Of a DNA stretch of 64,000 bases, positions 22,801 to 31,782 are shown one piece after another. The stretch comes from Bryopsis sp. KO-2023. Its lineage: Eukaryota > Chlorophyta > Ulvophyceae > Bryopsidales > Bryopsidaceae. Numbering within the stretch: position 1 is the first letter of the stretch; every line of letters begins with the position of its first letter. The stretch lies in the NCBI GenBank assembly GCA_030272585.1, contig BSYQ01000008.1, positions 4,030,001 through 4,094,000 of the forward strand. Direction: 5' to 3'. The position numbers and the translations under genes are program-made. The notes under the pieces were generated by a model. It was not told the DNA's origin. It ran no database searches and saw nothing but the letters and a program-made list of their open reading frames with translations.

Positions 22801-23610
22801 CTCATCCTCAGTGTTGAATGGCTGTGTTCGCTCTATTGCGTCAGGCAATTCATGTTGGCCTAAAGCTTTCTCTTCAGATTCTTGCACTACAACCATGAAT
22901 GCTGTTTCTGTTTTGAGATGACGCATCATTCTCTTAGCTGAACACTCAGTCACTGGCACTTCTTGCAGTATCGACTGTACTTTTCGTTCAGGTTCAATAC
23001 TCTCTTGGGTTGGATGACGCAACGGGAGATGAAACACTTGGCTGTTTTTGCAAACTGAAATCTCATTTTGCTGAAAGTCTATGCGGGGGTTTTCTTTCTG
23101 CAACCAAGGCATGCCCAATATTAGGTCATAACCAAGGTCTGGGAACAGATCCGCTTTCATTTTGCACTTCAACCCTCCTATCTTTACTCGGAGGTCGTTA
23201 CAGCTGCCAGCCAGTTCTTTAATATCTCCGTTTGCCAACATTGCTCTCTTTGAGCTTGGTGTAATCGACAACCCGAGATCACGCGCTACCTTATCATTGA
23301 TATAGTTTGCGGTACTTCCACAATCAATGAATGCATAAAGGTCCGTGGTCTTGATCCGTGCTTTTACTTCGTACCCTCTCACAGGCACTTCTTGAATTTT
23401 TAACAGAGGGCATGTGTCACCCTTGGTTGATGAAGTTGATCGAACTTCTGACACATTAACTCGCTCTGTGGTAGACCGCTGGGTTGTTTCTGACCCACTA
23501 TCGTCTACGTCTGCAGGCAGGGACTCCTGTAGACTACTCTGCGACTCCAATGAGCCCACAGATTCACTAACAGAGGGAAGAGATGCAGATGACGCATGAG
23601 GCGCGTCCAT
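19870..23610 (-). CDS. pol: Family C Pol polyprotein, copy 2
   Basis: 1,246 aa from the first ATG, intact, same landmarks as copy 1 (DCGS protease, FIDD RT, D/D/E integrase, chromodomain). Copy-specific residues include SCNDLRV in the protease region, VLARLAEY after RT, FPDATLPY before the RNase H aspartate, and KIWRKLES in the linker before integrase; none touches a catalytic residue. Like the other copies, the frame is open upstream to the gag stop in the -1 frame. Confidence 0.93.
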   Translation of the reverse strand: MDAPHASSASLPSVSESVGSLESQSSLQESLPADVDDSGSETTQRSTTERVNVSEVRSTSSTKGDTCPLLKIQEVPVRGYEVKARIKTTDLYAFIDCGSTANYINDKVARDLGLSITPSSKRAMLANGDIKELAGSCNDLRVKIGGLKCKMKADLFPDLGYDLILGMPWLQKENPRIDFQQNEISVCKNSQVFHLPLRHPTQESIEPERKVQSILQEVPVTECSAKRMMRHLKTETAFMVVVQESEEKALGQHELPDAIERTQPFNTEDEIGKLIRSDTPAEIKKVVETHRGVFPRDLPPGIPPKRKGHEFKIDLEDPTPIHRPIYKLSPAELDEVKAQVDYLLEQKKIKPSESPWGAPILFVPKKDGGLRMCVDYRWINKVTVKNRYPLPLPEELMDRVFKAKVFSKLDLRSGYWQFPVRPSDTDKTAFRTRYGHFEFLVAPFGLTNCPAQFQTLVQDLLTEFLDDFVVVFIDDILIFSENMEQHAEHLEKVLARLAEYQLFAKASKSELAVATVDYLGYRISGSGLEPQEQKVKAVKEWKELQSVSDVRSFLGMVSYYRKFIPQFAHVAGPLHDLVKKDHPWRWGQVERGAFNELKKRLSQAPVLIFPDATLPYTVITDASNEAIGAVLTQDHGEGLQPIAYLSRRFKPAELNYAPYDKELCAICYAMVQWRHYLEGCAGGVTVFTDHQPLTHILSQRNLSRTQARWLEAGYLTSINPKISYIKGKANVLADALSRSVPKPVETAMNISTWQVHQASQDEWKQALQADNSLVKIWRKLESGEEVEGYFLREGILWTVPKRGLVEKVVVPKGQRNKIMKECHETPSAGHTGPARTGEILARRYWWKGWMNELKAFVRECPVCQQIKADTQKPMGLLQPLPIPERKWEQITTDLVTDLPASNGFTAVAVFVDRLTKFVHFAPCTKEITAAGYAQLFIEHVYRNHGLPKVIVSDRDPRFTSKFWQTLFKALGTEIRMSTAYHPQTDGQSEVTIRTLENFLRPYAERYPHKWVEYLPTAEFAANNAVNASTGFAPAYLMYGYHPETPNIGGTATQFQVEAVKTMVARMAQDLDTAKAYYSRAQHRMCVSANKKRKDIAFEKGDKVLIKSRFIPLAALNKVSPKLRRRFVGPFEIVEKISKVAYRVQLPETWLIHPVFHVSKFKRYHASSDNSRQIQPPEGELIGSEVEYEVENILRARGKRNREYLVLWKGYDLLDATWEPEANLVNAPDILRAFKEKERKELQKGRE

Positions 23611-23867
23611 CTCATCCGGTGTGCTTTCCTTCTGTTCATTTTTCCAATCGCAGTTGTCATGTGCCGATTGGGTAGATGTGGAGAGTGTCTCTGTTCTCTC
23701 TTCACGCGGTGTACTAGTCCGCGCCCCAGGTTTTCCGCTGTGAGTACTTTTAACCTTTTTCGAGGCACCTACTTTTGATCTTAGCTTCCTACGCCGCCTA
23801 CGAACTCTATTTCGCTTACGACGTTTGCGTCGGCCAGGCTCAGACGAAGCAGTTTCCTGCCTGGCGG

Positions 23868-26519
23868 TCAGTTTAACATTTTTTTTACATCGGGGAGGTT
23901 TTTCACCTCCTCCAATCTAGGACATTGCCTCACAGGGTGACCCTTCTTTCCACAAAGATAACAATTATATCCCCCTCCCCCCTGGGGGTTCTGTCTTCCC
24001 TGATTGGCTTGTCCTCTTCCACGGTTACCACCACCGCGTCCACGTCCACCACCACCACGTCCTCCTCCTCGTCCTTGTTGCTGTTGCTGCTGCTGTTGCA
24101 CTCCTGCGGCAGCTTGTGGTGGTGCTTGGGCTGGTGGTGTAGGGTTCTGCTGCTGCTGACCCTGATTCTGGCCTTTCTTCTTTCTTCCACCACGCCAGAC
24201 TCCTTTCTTTTTCTGATTGGTCTGCCCTCCTTGGCCTTGTGTTCCAACTCCAAGGGCTTCCAATCGTTCGGCGGATATGATGGCAGCCTCGACATCTCGA
24301 GGTACCGTTGCAGCGACTAACTTCTGAACTTCACTCTTAAGTCCATCCACGAAGAGCAAATACTGGTGATCCTCTTCGAGGTCTGGAATCCTCAAGACTA
24401 ACCGCTGAAACTCTTTTACAAACTGTTTCACGGTTCCAGTCTGCTTGAGTTTGTGGAGGTCACGCCACGCTTCATCTCGATCACTAGAGAATTCGAAAGC
24501 TGTAGCTAAGCCATCCATGAAGTCCATCCAGTCACGGAAGGGTGGTCTTTCACCTCGGTGAATTTTCAACTCTTGCATCGTTAACCAATCCGAGGCAGCC
24601 CCATAAAGGTTAGTGGCCATAATCGATTGCCACTGTGCTTCATGCACTCCGCAGGTTCTCAAGTACCGCGTCATGAGCACTTGCCATTTACGGGCTTTTG
24701 GTTCTCCACTTCCGTTAAATGCGCGAGGCATCTGCAACTTGACGGTGCTAGGCAACCACTGTCCTTGCCTAGGAGGTCCTGGGCCTGCTGGTCCAGCGCC
24801 ACCTCCACCTCCACCTCCATCAGGAGGTCCACCGGGAGGTCCACCGCCTCCACCATCTCCACCGCCGCCACCACCTCCTCCGCCATCAGGCGCACCTGGA
24901 ATACGGGAAGGTGGGCGGTTTCGCCTGTCGCGGTAATCATCACCGCCATCATCATCTGGGTCGTCATCACCAGGGTCTCCAAAGTTACCTCGCATGCGAG
25001 GAACTCGACTGGGTCCACCAGTAGACTCATATGAACCAAGTGCAGCAAAGGGATTATTTTCTACCCTTGCTCCCAAAGCACTTAACCCAAGTCCCAATCT
25101 TCCAGTACGTGTGGGGATCTGCATGGGTTCTTTTCCTTTCTCTTCTCTGACCTGTGCCTTAGCACGCTCAAGGTCAATTTGATATAACACTTCTGCTGAG
25201 GAGAGAACTCTTGGGTTAGTTCGTGTGGGTCTACGTGATCCATCGGCAGAGTCGGGTTCTGAGATGCGTATACCAGGCTGAGCTCTTGTACTTGGAGGTA
25301 TCAATTGAGGGAATGTGAAATCAGCGTCTGGTGCGCTGTCCACTGCAGTGCATGGTGGTGCTTCTGCAGCAACAATTTCACCCTCCTCGACCTGTACTGC
25401 TGGAGGAGCCGGTATTGTTGAGGTTCCTGCCCCAACCATTCCTACCGCAAAGCTCTGGTCTAGTGGCGGCCATGATGCAGCCAACTGCTTTACTGATTTC
25501 TTCGGCAGTGGCATCCCAAAGGCTGAGTCCTCAGGCTCAGGAGAAGTTGATTCTTCTCGCTCTGGTGATACTGCACGAGCATCACTTCCACTTTGGGCAC
25601 TCTGACTTCCGCCACTCACATCCTCCATGCTTTGTTCCAGGCCAGATAATCTTAAGGCAACCACATCAGCTGCATCTTGCTGCTGATCCCAGGTTTTGGA
25701 TGCCTTTTTCTCCAAGGCAATCAAATCTTTTTGAATTGCTACTCTTGAGCTCTGCAAACGCTTCACCTCAGCACCTTGTTTGTGCAAGGACTCCCGAAAC
25801 AATTCTAGAGTCCGTTCGACTTTTTCGTTGGAATCCGCAACAGTTCCTAATAAGCCTTCAATTCTCCGCCCTTGAACAAGGGATAACTCGGAGAGTTGTT
25901 TTAACTGAAGTGCTGATGCTTCAGTTGCTTCTTTTAAGTCAGCAAAACGAGAGTCCGCTAGAATGTCTGCGGCATCCATTCTCCTCGTTATTGCATCCAC
26001 AGAAGCTCTGATCTCGGCTCTTTCTTTTCTATGGTCGATATCTTGGCGTAATAGCCTCTGCTCGTATCGACTATGTTGAGCCGCTACTGACTCCAGCTTC
26101 TCTTGTTGCGACACCACCGCATGCTGTGTGGCCTCAACCTGTTGCGCATGCTGGTGCTGTGTTTCCAGCGCCTGCCCGATCACCTCTGATGCGCCAGCCA
26201 GTTGGTTCGACACAGAGGCCTCAGTATGGGCTAGCCTCTGCCCCAGTGTCTGGTCAACTTGCTGCAGGTGACCCCTTAGCCCGTGGGCTAAATCATCCAC
26301 ACGGTCATGGACCGCATCCACATCCTCTCTTAAGGCTTCCGCATCAGCTCCCATGTCTATGTCGACAGCTGCTTGCTGGACATTGTGGATGTTCTGGACG
26401 TTTATTTGTTGGTACACCACATTGGGTGCGTCAGGCAATTCCTCATCGAACTCAGGTTCAATCCCTGGCTCTTCAACTTGAGGCTCGCGCACCGCCAATG
26501 CGTGGTCACGGTCAGCCAT
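23868..26519 (-). CDS. gag: Family C Gag, copy 2
   Basis: 883 aa, intact, ending in the CCHC knuckle. Copy-specific residues: MADRDHALAV at the N-terminus, KLESVAAQ in the coiled region, LKEATEAS shared with copy 3, and GGPPDGG in the glycine linker, also shared with copy 3. The 5' half of this element therefore groups with copy 3, as its 5' LTR does, whereas its 3' LTR groups with copy 1. Confidence 0.92.
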   Translation of the reverse strand: MADRDHALAVREPQVEEPGIEPEFDEELPDAPNVVYQQINVQNIHNVQQAAVDIDMGADAEALREDVDAVHDRVDDLAHGLRGHLQQVDQTLGQRLAHTEASVSNQLAGASEVIGQALETQHQHAQQVEATQHAVVSQQEKLESVAAQHSRYEQRLLRQDIDHRKERAEIRASVDAITRRMDAADILADSRFADLKEATEASALQLKQLSELSLVQGRRIEGLLGTVADSNEKVERTLELFRESLHKQGAEVKRLQSSRVAIQKDLIALEKKASKTWDQQQDAADVVALRLSGLEQSMEDVSGGSQSAQSGSDARAVSPEREESTSPEPEDSAFGMPLPKKSVKQLAASWPPLDQSFAVGMVGAGTSTIPAPPAVQVEEGEIVAAEAPPCTAVDSAPDADFTFPQLIPPSTRAQPGIRISEPDSADGSRRPTRTNPRVLSSAEVLYQIDLERAKAQVREEKGKEPMQIPTRTGRLGLGLSALGARVENNPFAALGSYESTGGPSRVPRMRGNFGDPGDDDPDDDGGDDYRDRRNRPPSRIPGAPDGGGGGGGGGDGGGGGPPGGPPDGGGGGGGAGPAGPGPPRQGQWLPSTVKLQMPRAFNGSGEPKARKWQVLMTRYLRTCGVHEAQWQSIMATNLYGAASDWLTMQELKIHRGERPPFRDWMDFMDGLATAFEFSSDRDEAWRDLHKLKQTGTVKQFVKEFQRLVLRIPDLEEDHQYLLFVDGLKSEVQKLVAATVPRDVEAAIISAERLEALGVGTQGQGGQTNQKKKGVWRGGRKKKGQNQGQQQQNPTPPAQAPPQAAAGVQQQQQQQQGRGGGRGGGGRGRGGGNRGRGQANQGRQNPQGGGGYNCYLCGKKGHPVRQCPRLEEVKNLPDVKKMLN
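23871..23886 (-). promoter_or_regulatory. Candidate -1 frameshift region, copy 2
   Basis: A8 run and G TTA AAC followed by the gag TGA stop, as in copies 1 and 3. Confidence 0.55.
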
Positions 26520-26650
26520 GGTCTCTCAGCCACTATTTGGGAGTACTCAACAACCACGGTTGGAGTTTCTCTCTACCAAACAAACAAACAAAAACGTTTG
26601 TTGCGCCACGTTCACAAGTTTCGATCTCAAGAACTTAAAGTTCTTGCCTT

Positions 26651-26662
26651 GCTCCGAAACCA
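26651..26662 (-). promoter_or_regulatory. Primer-binding site, copy 2
   Basis: TGGTTTCGGAGC on the minus strand, two bases from the LTR. The following bases read AAGGC where the other copies have GAGGC. Confidence 0.7.
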
Positions 26663-26664
26663 AT

Positions 26665-27082
26665 TGATAGTGAAGCTTGTGGGTGACGCAATAGTGGTCG
26701 GCTGTGTTGGTTGGATTCGTGATAACTTGCTGGCTAACGCAAGTATACTTGTGGGGTTTGTTGCTTTAGACAACTCTCTAGCTAGCGCGGTTGTGAACGC
26801 TACTAGAGCACTTGGTTGGATAAGTGATTGCGTCAGGCAAACACTTAGACACACACACACAAACACACACACAAGCGGGAACACACCAATCCCACGAATC
26901 CCGAGTTCTTACAACTAGAATGGAATGTCAAAACAACGAGTGGGCCTCTTAAGTACCCCTAAGTGTAGTACGCTGACGCATGCCCCAAACTCTGGGTCTA
27001 ATCTGTCTTACTTGTGAACCCACATGCGTCAGCCACCCTCGGCTCTATCCCAAACTACCTCGTGAGCGCTAAAAGACTAACA
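26665..27082 (-). repeat. 5' LTR of copy 2
   Basis: 418 bp. Signature GGTTGGATAAG, CTAGAATGGAATG and CGTGAGCGC, unlike the 3' LTR of the same copy. Closest by eye to the copy 3 LTRs but not identical to them. The outer edge is followed by GTGGTCC inside the hAT frame. Confidence 0.92.
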
Positions 27083-27856
27083 GTGGTCCTGACGTTCGCG
27101 AGGATCCACAGTTTTTGGAAAGACTGGATCAGAACAAATGTGGAGGCCGTGAAGGAGGGGAGATCCCCCCCACCGAACATCCAGGCGCTGTCGCCAATTG
27201 TGTATGCCATGGTGGACAAGCTGGAGAAGGAATGGAGCGACCCGCAGCTCGGGCTGGCCTGGATGTTGTGCGCTCTTATGGATGTGTCAGTGCGGTGGCG
27301 ATCCCTCGAAGAAGCGTACCTGTTTTTGCAACTGCTGCCCGACAACCAAGCTGATTTTCCTGCTCCCCAGGGGATGCTCCGGTTTGGCCCTGAGAGACTC
27401 CTCTTCCACAAGTCCTCCATGCTGAGGCACCTAAGGATACTGCTTTCGGATCATGCACGTGATCTGATCGAGAAGGGGGAGATCACCGTCCAAGCCACAC
27501 AAACCAAAAAAAGAAAAGGGAACATAAGCACAGTCTTGTGCAGCGATGACAGCGATGACGGTGGTGGTGGGGGTGACAGGACCTTGGCTTTGCATGAAAT
27601 AGACAGATTTCTGGGTGAGAGACAGAATATGGGCAAGTGTAGTGAACCCCTGGTGTGGTGGCGGGAAAATAAAAGTCGACTTCCGATAGTCAGTGAGTTG
27701 GCTCGTCGGTATCTTGCTGTCCCAAGCAGCTCAGCTGCTAGTGAGCGTGCGTTCTCAAAACTGGGACACATAGTGCGTTCTAGAAGGTCACGGTTATCCG
27801 ATGATCACGTCACCGAGCTTTCACTTTTATCGGGCTGGTGTGAAGAGCGGGGTTGA
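27083..27856 (+). pseudogene. hAT transposase, C-terminal fragment
   Basis: The frame is open from the LTR junction to a TGA at 27854, about 257 codons. The last ~80 residues match the hAT dimerisation region: WWRENKSRLPIVSELARRYL, then VPSSSAASERAFSKLG and a final RLSDDHVTELSLL. Upstream is a helical region and an acidic Asp/Gly run. The N-terminal zinc finger and the first catalytic aspartates of hAT transposases are not present, so this is a remnant that cannot transpose on its own. The frame has no own start codon; it begins in the middle of the gene at the edge of copy 2. Confidence 0.85.
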
Positions 27857-27945
27857 TTGGAGGGGGGGGGTGATTCAATGGGGAAAGGGGGGAGGGGGGG
27901 GAAGGGGGGGGAAGGGGGGGGGAAAACCAAAAAAAAAATAGAATC
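27857..27945 (+). repeat. G-rich low-complexity tract
   Basis: Repeated runs of four to ten G separated by GAA or GA, followed by an A-run. The spacing could form a G-quadruplex on the plus strand. It follows directly after the transposase stop. Confidence 0.7.
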
Positions 27946-27959
27946 AAAATGAATCATCC

Positions 27960-28600
27960 GATGGGATGTTAATGGTTGTGACTCTGTGGGTTGATGGGCT
28001 GTTGGGATTATGTGGGTTGATGGGTTGTTGGGATACTGTGGGTTTATAAACAGTTGGGATTCTGTGGGTTGATGGGTGGGATCATGTGAGTTAATGGTTG
28101 TGACTCTGTGGGTTGATGGGCTGTTGGGATTATGTGGGTTGATGGGCTGTTGGGATACTGTGGGTTTATAAACAGTTGGGATTCTGTGGGTTGATGGGTG
28201 GGATCATGTGAGTTAATGGTTGTGACTCTGTGGGTTGATGGGCTGTTGGGACTCTGTGGGTTGATGGGCTGTTGGGATACTGTGGGTTGATGGGCTGTTG
28301 GGATTCTGTGGGTTGATGGGTGGGATCATGTGAGTTAATGGTTGTGACTCTGTGGGTTCATGACCTGTTGGGACTCTGTGGGTTTTTGGGCTGTTGGGAC
28401 TCTGTGGGTTTATGGGCTGTTGGAATTATGTGGGTTGATGGGCTGTTGGGATACTGTGGGTTGATAAACAGTTGGGATTCTGTGGGTTGATGGGTGGGAT
28501 CATTTGAGTTAATGGTTGTGACTCTGTGGGTTCATGACCTGTTGGGACTCTGTGGGATGTTGGGCTGGGTGGGAACAAATATAAATGGTTTTACAACCAC
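27960..28600 (+). repeat. Minisatellite with a 122-bp higher-order period
   Basis: Built from ~25-bp units of the form CTGTGGGTTGATGGGCTGTT. The marker TTAATGG recurs at 27969, 28091, 28213 and 28335, exactly 122 bp apart, then at 28509 after 174 bp, so the last block has about two extra units. No coding potential is evident. Confidence 0.85.
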
Positions 28601-28629
28601 TCTGTGGATGTTTCTCCCTGTATCAGGTG

Positions 28630-28945
28630 TGACCGTAGCAACCGTAGTGACCCGTAATGACTCCGTACATCCCGTACCGTACTTTGGCAACTACGGTGCA
28701 CTACGGACCGTAAAAACAACCGTAAAAGACTGACCGTAACACCGTAATTGACCCACCGGACCACCGTAAATTCTGACCGTAACACCGTAACCCGTAAAAC
28801 CGTAAACCATAAAAAACCACCGTAACCAGGACCGTAACCAACCGTAAATCAGCCGGACCGTAACCGGAGTAAACAAGTCCGGTTACGGTACGGAGTTACG
28901 GCCGTAGTACGGTGACCGTAACCCGACCGTAACCGGACCGGACCG
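28630..28945. repeat. Dense array of CCGTA / TACGG motifs
   Basis: By eye about 22 CCGTA and about 6 TACGG occurrences in roughly 320 bp, often as ACCGTAA, with irregular spacing and so not a simple tandem repeat. Such arrays near the ends of hAT elements are transposase-binding sites (for Ac the motif is AAACGG, reverse CCGTTT). Its place between the transposase and a terminal-repeat-like sequence fits that role. Confidence 0.6.
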
Positions 28946-29053
28946 GAGCCGGACCAAAAAATCGGCCCAAGTCCTATCTCTGTCCCCGACTCCCCCTCCT
29001 CGTTCCCGATTCCCTCTCGTCCCTCCACCTGTCCTTTCCGCCTCCCCCCGGAG

Positions 29054-31489
29054 TTGGCAGGGAAGATTTCCTCTCTCCCAGCAGCCCCAGCACCTACCGC
29101 CTGTCCTACTCGTGCCTCTCTCGTGCCTCCCCTTCCAGAGCCAGCTACAGAACCAAGAATTACCCCGGATCCTGACGTGGTGGAGTTAATTCGAGAATTT
29201 CCAGAGGTGTTTTCTAATACCTTGGGTTGCTGCAAGTCTCACACAGTGGGACCATTGCCTTTCGAGTTTTTGCCCCCTCCTCAAGAGCATGCTAAGTCTT
29301 TACTCAGTGGCCCAGCGGAGGAGGAAAAGCTCTGGTCCCAAATTCAGGAGTGGGAGAGCCAGGGCATCGTTCGAGAGGTACATGAGGAACCATTTCTGAT
29401 TCCAATTTTTGGTATACCGAAAAAAGACAAAACCCTGACTCGGTGGGTTTCTGATTTTCGAAGACTGAATGCATGTATCGGGAAAAGGCCTTGTCAGCTG
29501 CCAACTGTTGAGCATTCGATTGCTGGAGTTAAACCATTTTCGATTGGCAGCTCCCTCGATTTGAAGGACGCTTATTTTCAAGTGAAAATGCATGCTGATG
29601 CGTCTCGATTTATGGGCTTGCAATGCAAAAATCGTTGGTATGTGTGGAATAGGCTTCCGCAAGGGTACTCTAATGCCAGTTTTGAGTTTACTCGGGCAAT
29701 CAGGACCGCTATAGTTCGGGCTCAAAAAAGAATGAATTCTCAGATTTTATCTTATTTGGATGATGTTATTTTGTTGTCGGGAAATAAGGCACAACATAAA
29801 AGAGACCTACGAATTTTGCTGGACGAATTACAGAGGGATGGCTGGACTGTAGGATACAAAAAGTGTGCCTTCTTTCAAACTGAGTTCGAATTTTTGGGGA
29901 TAAAATTATCTACGCAAGGAATGACGCCGGGTGCAAAGCTTTGGAATAAGCTGGAAACATTGAAGAAGCCAGTAACCAAAACTGAGTGGCGTTCGGTGAG
30001 AGGGTGGTTTAATCAGTTGGCACGTTTCGTTTATCAAGGGCAGAAAGCGCTGGAGAGTTTGCAGCAGGCGGAATTGTTGTCGAGTGAGGTGATTTGGAAA
30101 GAATTTTTGACCTTTTTACATGCACACACGGTGCGTTGCAGTTATGTTGACAAGGATTCTCAGTCCTTTGTTGTGTCTGTAGACGCTTCAAAGTATGGGT
30201 GGGGGTCAGTTTTATTAAATAAACAGAAAATAATGAAGTGTGCTAGTGGGACTTGGGATAAGTCATTTAGACACAAAATGTCTAATGAGTTGGAACTGGA
30301 AGCTTTGTTACGGGCGCTGGATGCGTTCAGGCCATGGATTTTTAGTCAGCAAGTAATTGTAATGACGGATAATTCCTCCGTTCAAAGCTTTATGAATCCA
30401 GGTAACACTAGTGATTTTATCAAGAGGCGGCTTGATAAAATATTGGCGGTCGCTCCTGATGTCAGATTTATTCCAGGGGCGGCCAACGTGGTTCCTGATT
30501 TGTTATCACGTTTTGAAGAAGGAAAAAAGGTACATGCCGCGACAGTTAAATCGACGGAAAAAGATTGGCGAGAGATACATCAGGGACATGTGGGTATCTA
30601 CCAGTCGTGGGCTCGCGAACAGAGGTTGAAAAAGGGTTTTTCATACGAAGAAATAAAACGAAGAGTGTCGGCGTGTGAGGTGTGTCAGCGTTTTCAAAAA
30701 AGAACACCATGCGCGGAGTTGGGTTATGTCCAGCATTCGACAGCTCCGAATGCGGTGGTTGCCTTAGATTTTGTGGGGCCAGTTCAGAAGTCTGCTGCAG
30801 GTAATAAATTTTTTATAGTTTTAGTTGATACTCTTACGCGACAGACACTAGTTCGTGCCTGCAAACTCAATTCGGCAGCGGCAGCGGTGGCAGCGTTAAA
30901 AGAGTGGGAGGTCAAATTTGGGAAAATAAAAAATGCAATGACCGATAACGCCAATTGTTTTTGGTCTTGGGCGTATACTGGATATTGCATTGCACAAGGT
31001 ATCGAAAGGATTTATGTGCCACCATATTCACATAAATCCAACGGCCTTGTGGAACGTGCTAACCAGAATGTGATTAGTCGTATTCGTCGGTTGATGTTGG
31101 CGACGAAAACTCGGGACTGGGAAAGTGTATTAGAACAGGCGCAAAGGGCTTTAGATACTATGGTGAATAGAGTGACGCAGTTTACTCCGACAGAACTCAG
31201 GCAAGCAGGGCCATCTACATGGAAAGTCGCAGTTCAACGTATGATGGCTCACAGACAAAAGGTGAATGCGAAATATCGCAAGGGCTTGCGAGAACGAGAA
31301 TGGAAGAACGGGCAGAGAGTTTACGTGTACGATTTCAAAAGGGAAACTCGTAAACAGCATAAATTCGATCCTTATTGGATCGGACCAGGACTTATTGTAG
31401 GAAGGGAATCTAGAACTATTTTGAAGGTGTCCATGCCACACCAAGTGATTAGAGTTCACTCTGATTTTGTTTTTCCTGTGAACGGTTAG
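29054..31489 (+). pseudogene. pol: Element A RT-RNase H-integrase piece
   Basis: An 811-codon open frame. The first codon here is TTG, and the frame is open further left to at least about 28961 through Ser/Pro-rich codons, so this is the continuation of a longer Gag-Pol and not a separate gene. RT: KKDKTLTRWVSDFRRLN, then the active site YLDD. RNase H: SVDASKYGWG, a NELELEAL helix, MTDNSS, and a terminal NVVPDLLSRF. Integrase: zinc finger HxxH and CEVC, then catalytic LDFVG, MTDNANCF and GLVERANQ. No chromodomain is visible; the C-terminus ends soon after a SH3-like region. All key catalytic residues are present; it is called a pseudogene because its 5' part is separated by the nested insertions. 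Confidence 0.85.
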
Positions 31490-31511
31490 AGAAAGAAAGC
31501 GCAGGGAAGCG
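31490..31511 (+). promoter_or_regulatory. Polypurine tract of element A
   Basis: Directly after the pol stop, a purine-rich run (AGAGAAAGAAAGCGCAGGGA) leads to the 3' LTR. Position and composition fit the plus-strand primer. Confidence 0.6.
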
Positions 31512-31782
31512 TGTGGTGAAAAAAATAGAGTCGGTAGTTAGATGAGAAGGGGAAATGGGACGAAATGAGACGCGTGGGTGTTTGCGGCTGAATGACCGAG
31601 TTGTGATGACGGGAGGAACTTATGTGGTGTGTTGAACGTTTGTGGTCGGAAAGTGAAAGGGGCGATACTTATAGGGGCTATTGTTGTTGTAAGAGATGCC
31701 TTATTTGTTTTGAGTTCACGGAGCAACTTCGTCTGCGAACGTTTTGTTCTATTATCGTGTACAGTTCAAACTTTACACAACA
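31512..31782 (+). repeat. 3' LTR of element A
   Basis: 271 bp, TG...CA ends, near-identical partner of 5131-5405. It is followed by AAAT, the putative duplication. Confidence 0.85.

Larger units (their letters stand above)
16995..27082 (-). mobile_element. Family C chromovirus copy 2, full length but with mismatched LTRs
   Basis: 10,088 bp, all parts present: 5' LTR (27082 to 26665), primer-binding site, gag, pol, third ORF, polypurine tract, 3' LTR (17409 to 16995). The left flank ends CTCTC and the right flank begins GTGGT, so no target duplication. The two LTRs are different subtypes. The left neighbour is element A gag-protease; the right neighbour is the interior of a hAT transposase. 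The simplest reading is a recombinant of two insertions. Confidence 0.9.
27083..28982 (+). mobile_element. hAT DNA transposon, 3' half
   Basis: Contains the C-terminal part of a hAT transposase (27083-27856), G-rich and tandem-repeat DNA, then a dense array of CCGTA motifs (about 28630-28945). The sequence ...TCCTATCTCTG at 28972-28982 reads CAGAGATAGGA from the other strand, the form of a hAT terminal inverted repeat (Ac begins CAGGGATGAAA). The next eight bases, TCCCCGAC, would be the duplication, but the left end was lost at the copy 2 junction so neither can be confirmed. Immediately right of this point the element A RT frame is open. Confidence 0.6.
5131..31782 (+). mobile_element. Composite plus-strand Ty3-like LTR element ('element A') broken by nested insertions
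   Basis: The outer boundaries are two same-orientation LTRs, 275 and 271 bp, both starting TGTGGTG and ending TTTACACAACA. Outside them is a direct AAAT repeat (5127-5130 and 31783-31786). Between them, in the correct order and on the plus strand, lie a primer-binding site (5406), a gag-protease piece (14821-16994), an RT-RNase H-integrase piece (about 28983-31489), a purine-rich tract and the 3' LTR. The gaps are filled by two minus-strand family C chromoviruses and a hAT fragment. By eye the two LTRs differ mainly by one short indel around 5240/31621, so element A itself looks fairly young. That the two halves belong to one insertion is inference from LTR family, order, strand and duplication. 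Confidence 0.7.

Noticed and set aside
27960..28600. CRISPR-like array
   Set aside because: Units are contiguous and diverged with no unique spacers, and the genome is eukaryotic.
28630..28945. CCGTA array as telomere-like repeat
   Set aside because: Spacing is irregular, both orientations occur, and the motif is not a known telomere unit; hAT subterminal sites explain it better.
29054..31489. RT frame as a DIRS or tyrosine-recombinase element
   Set aside because: It contains a DDE integrase with an HHCC finger and is followed by a true LTR, so it is Ty3-like.
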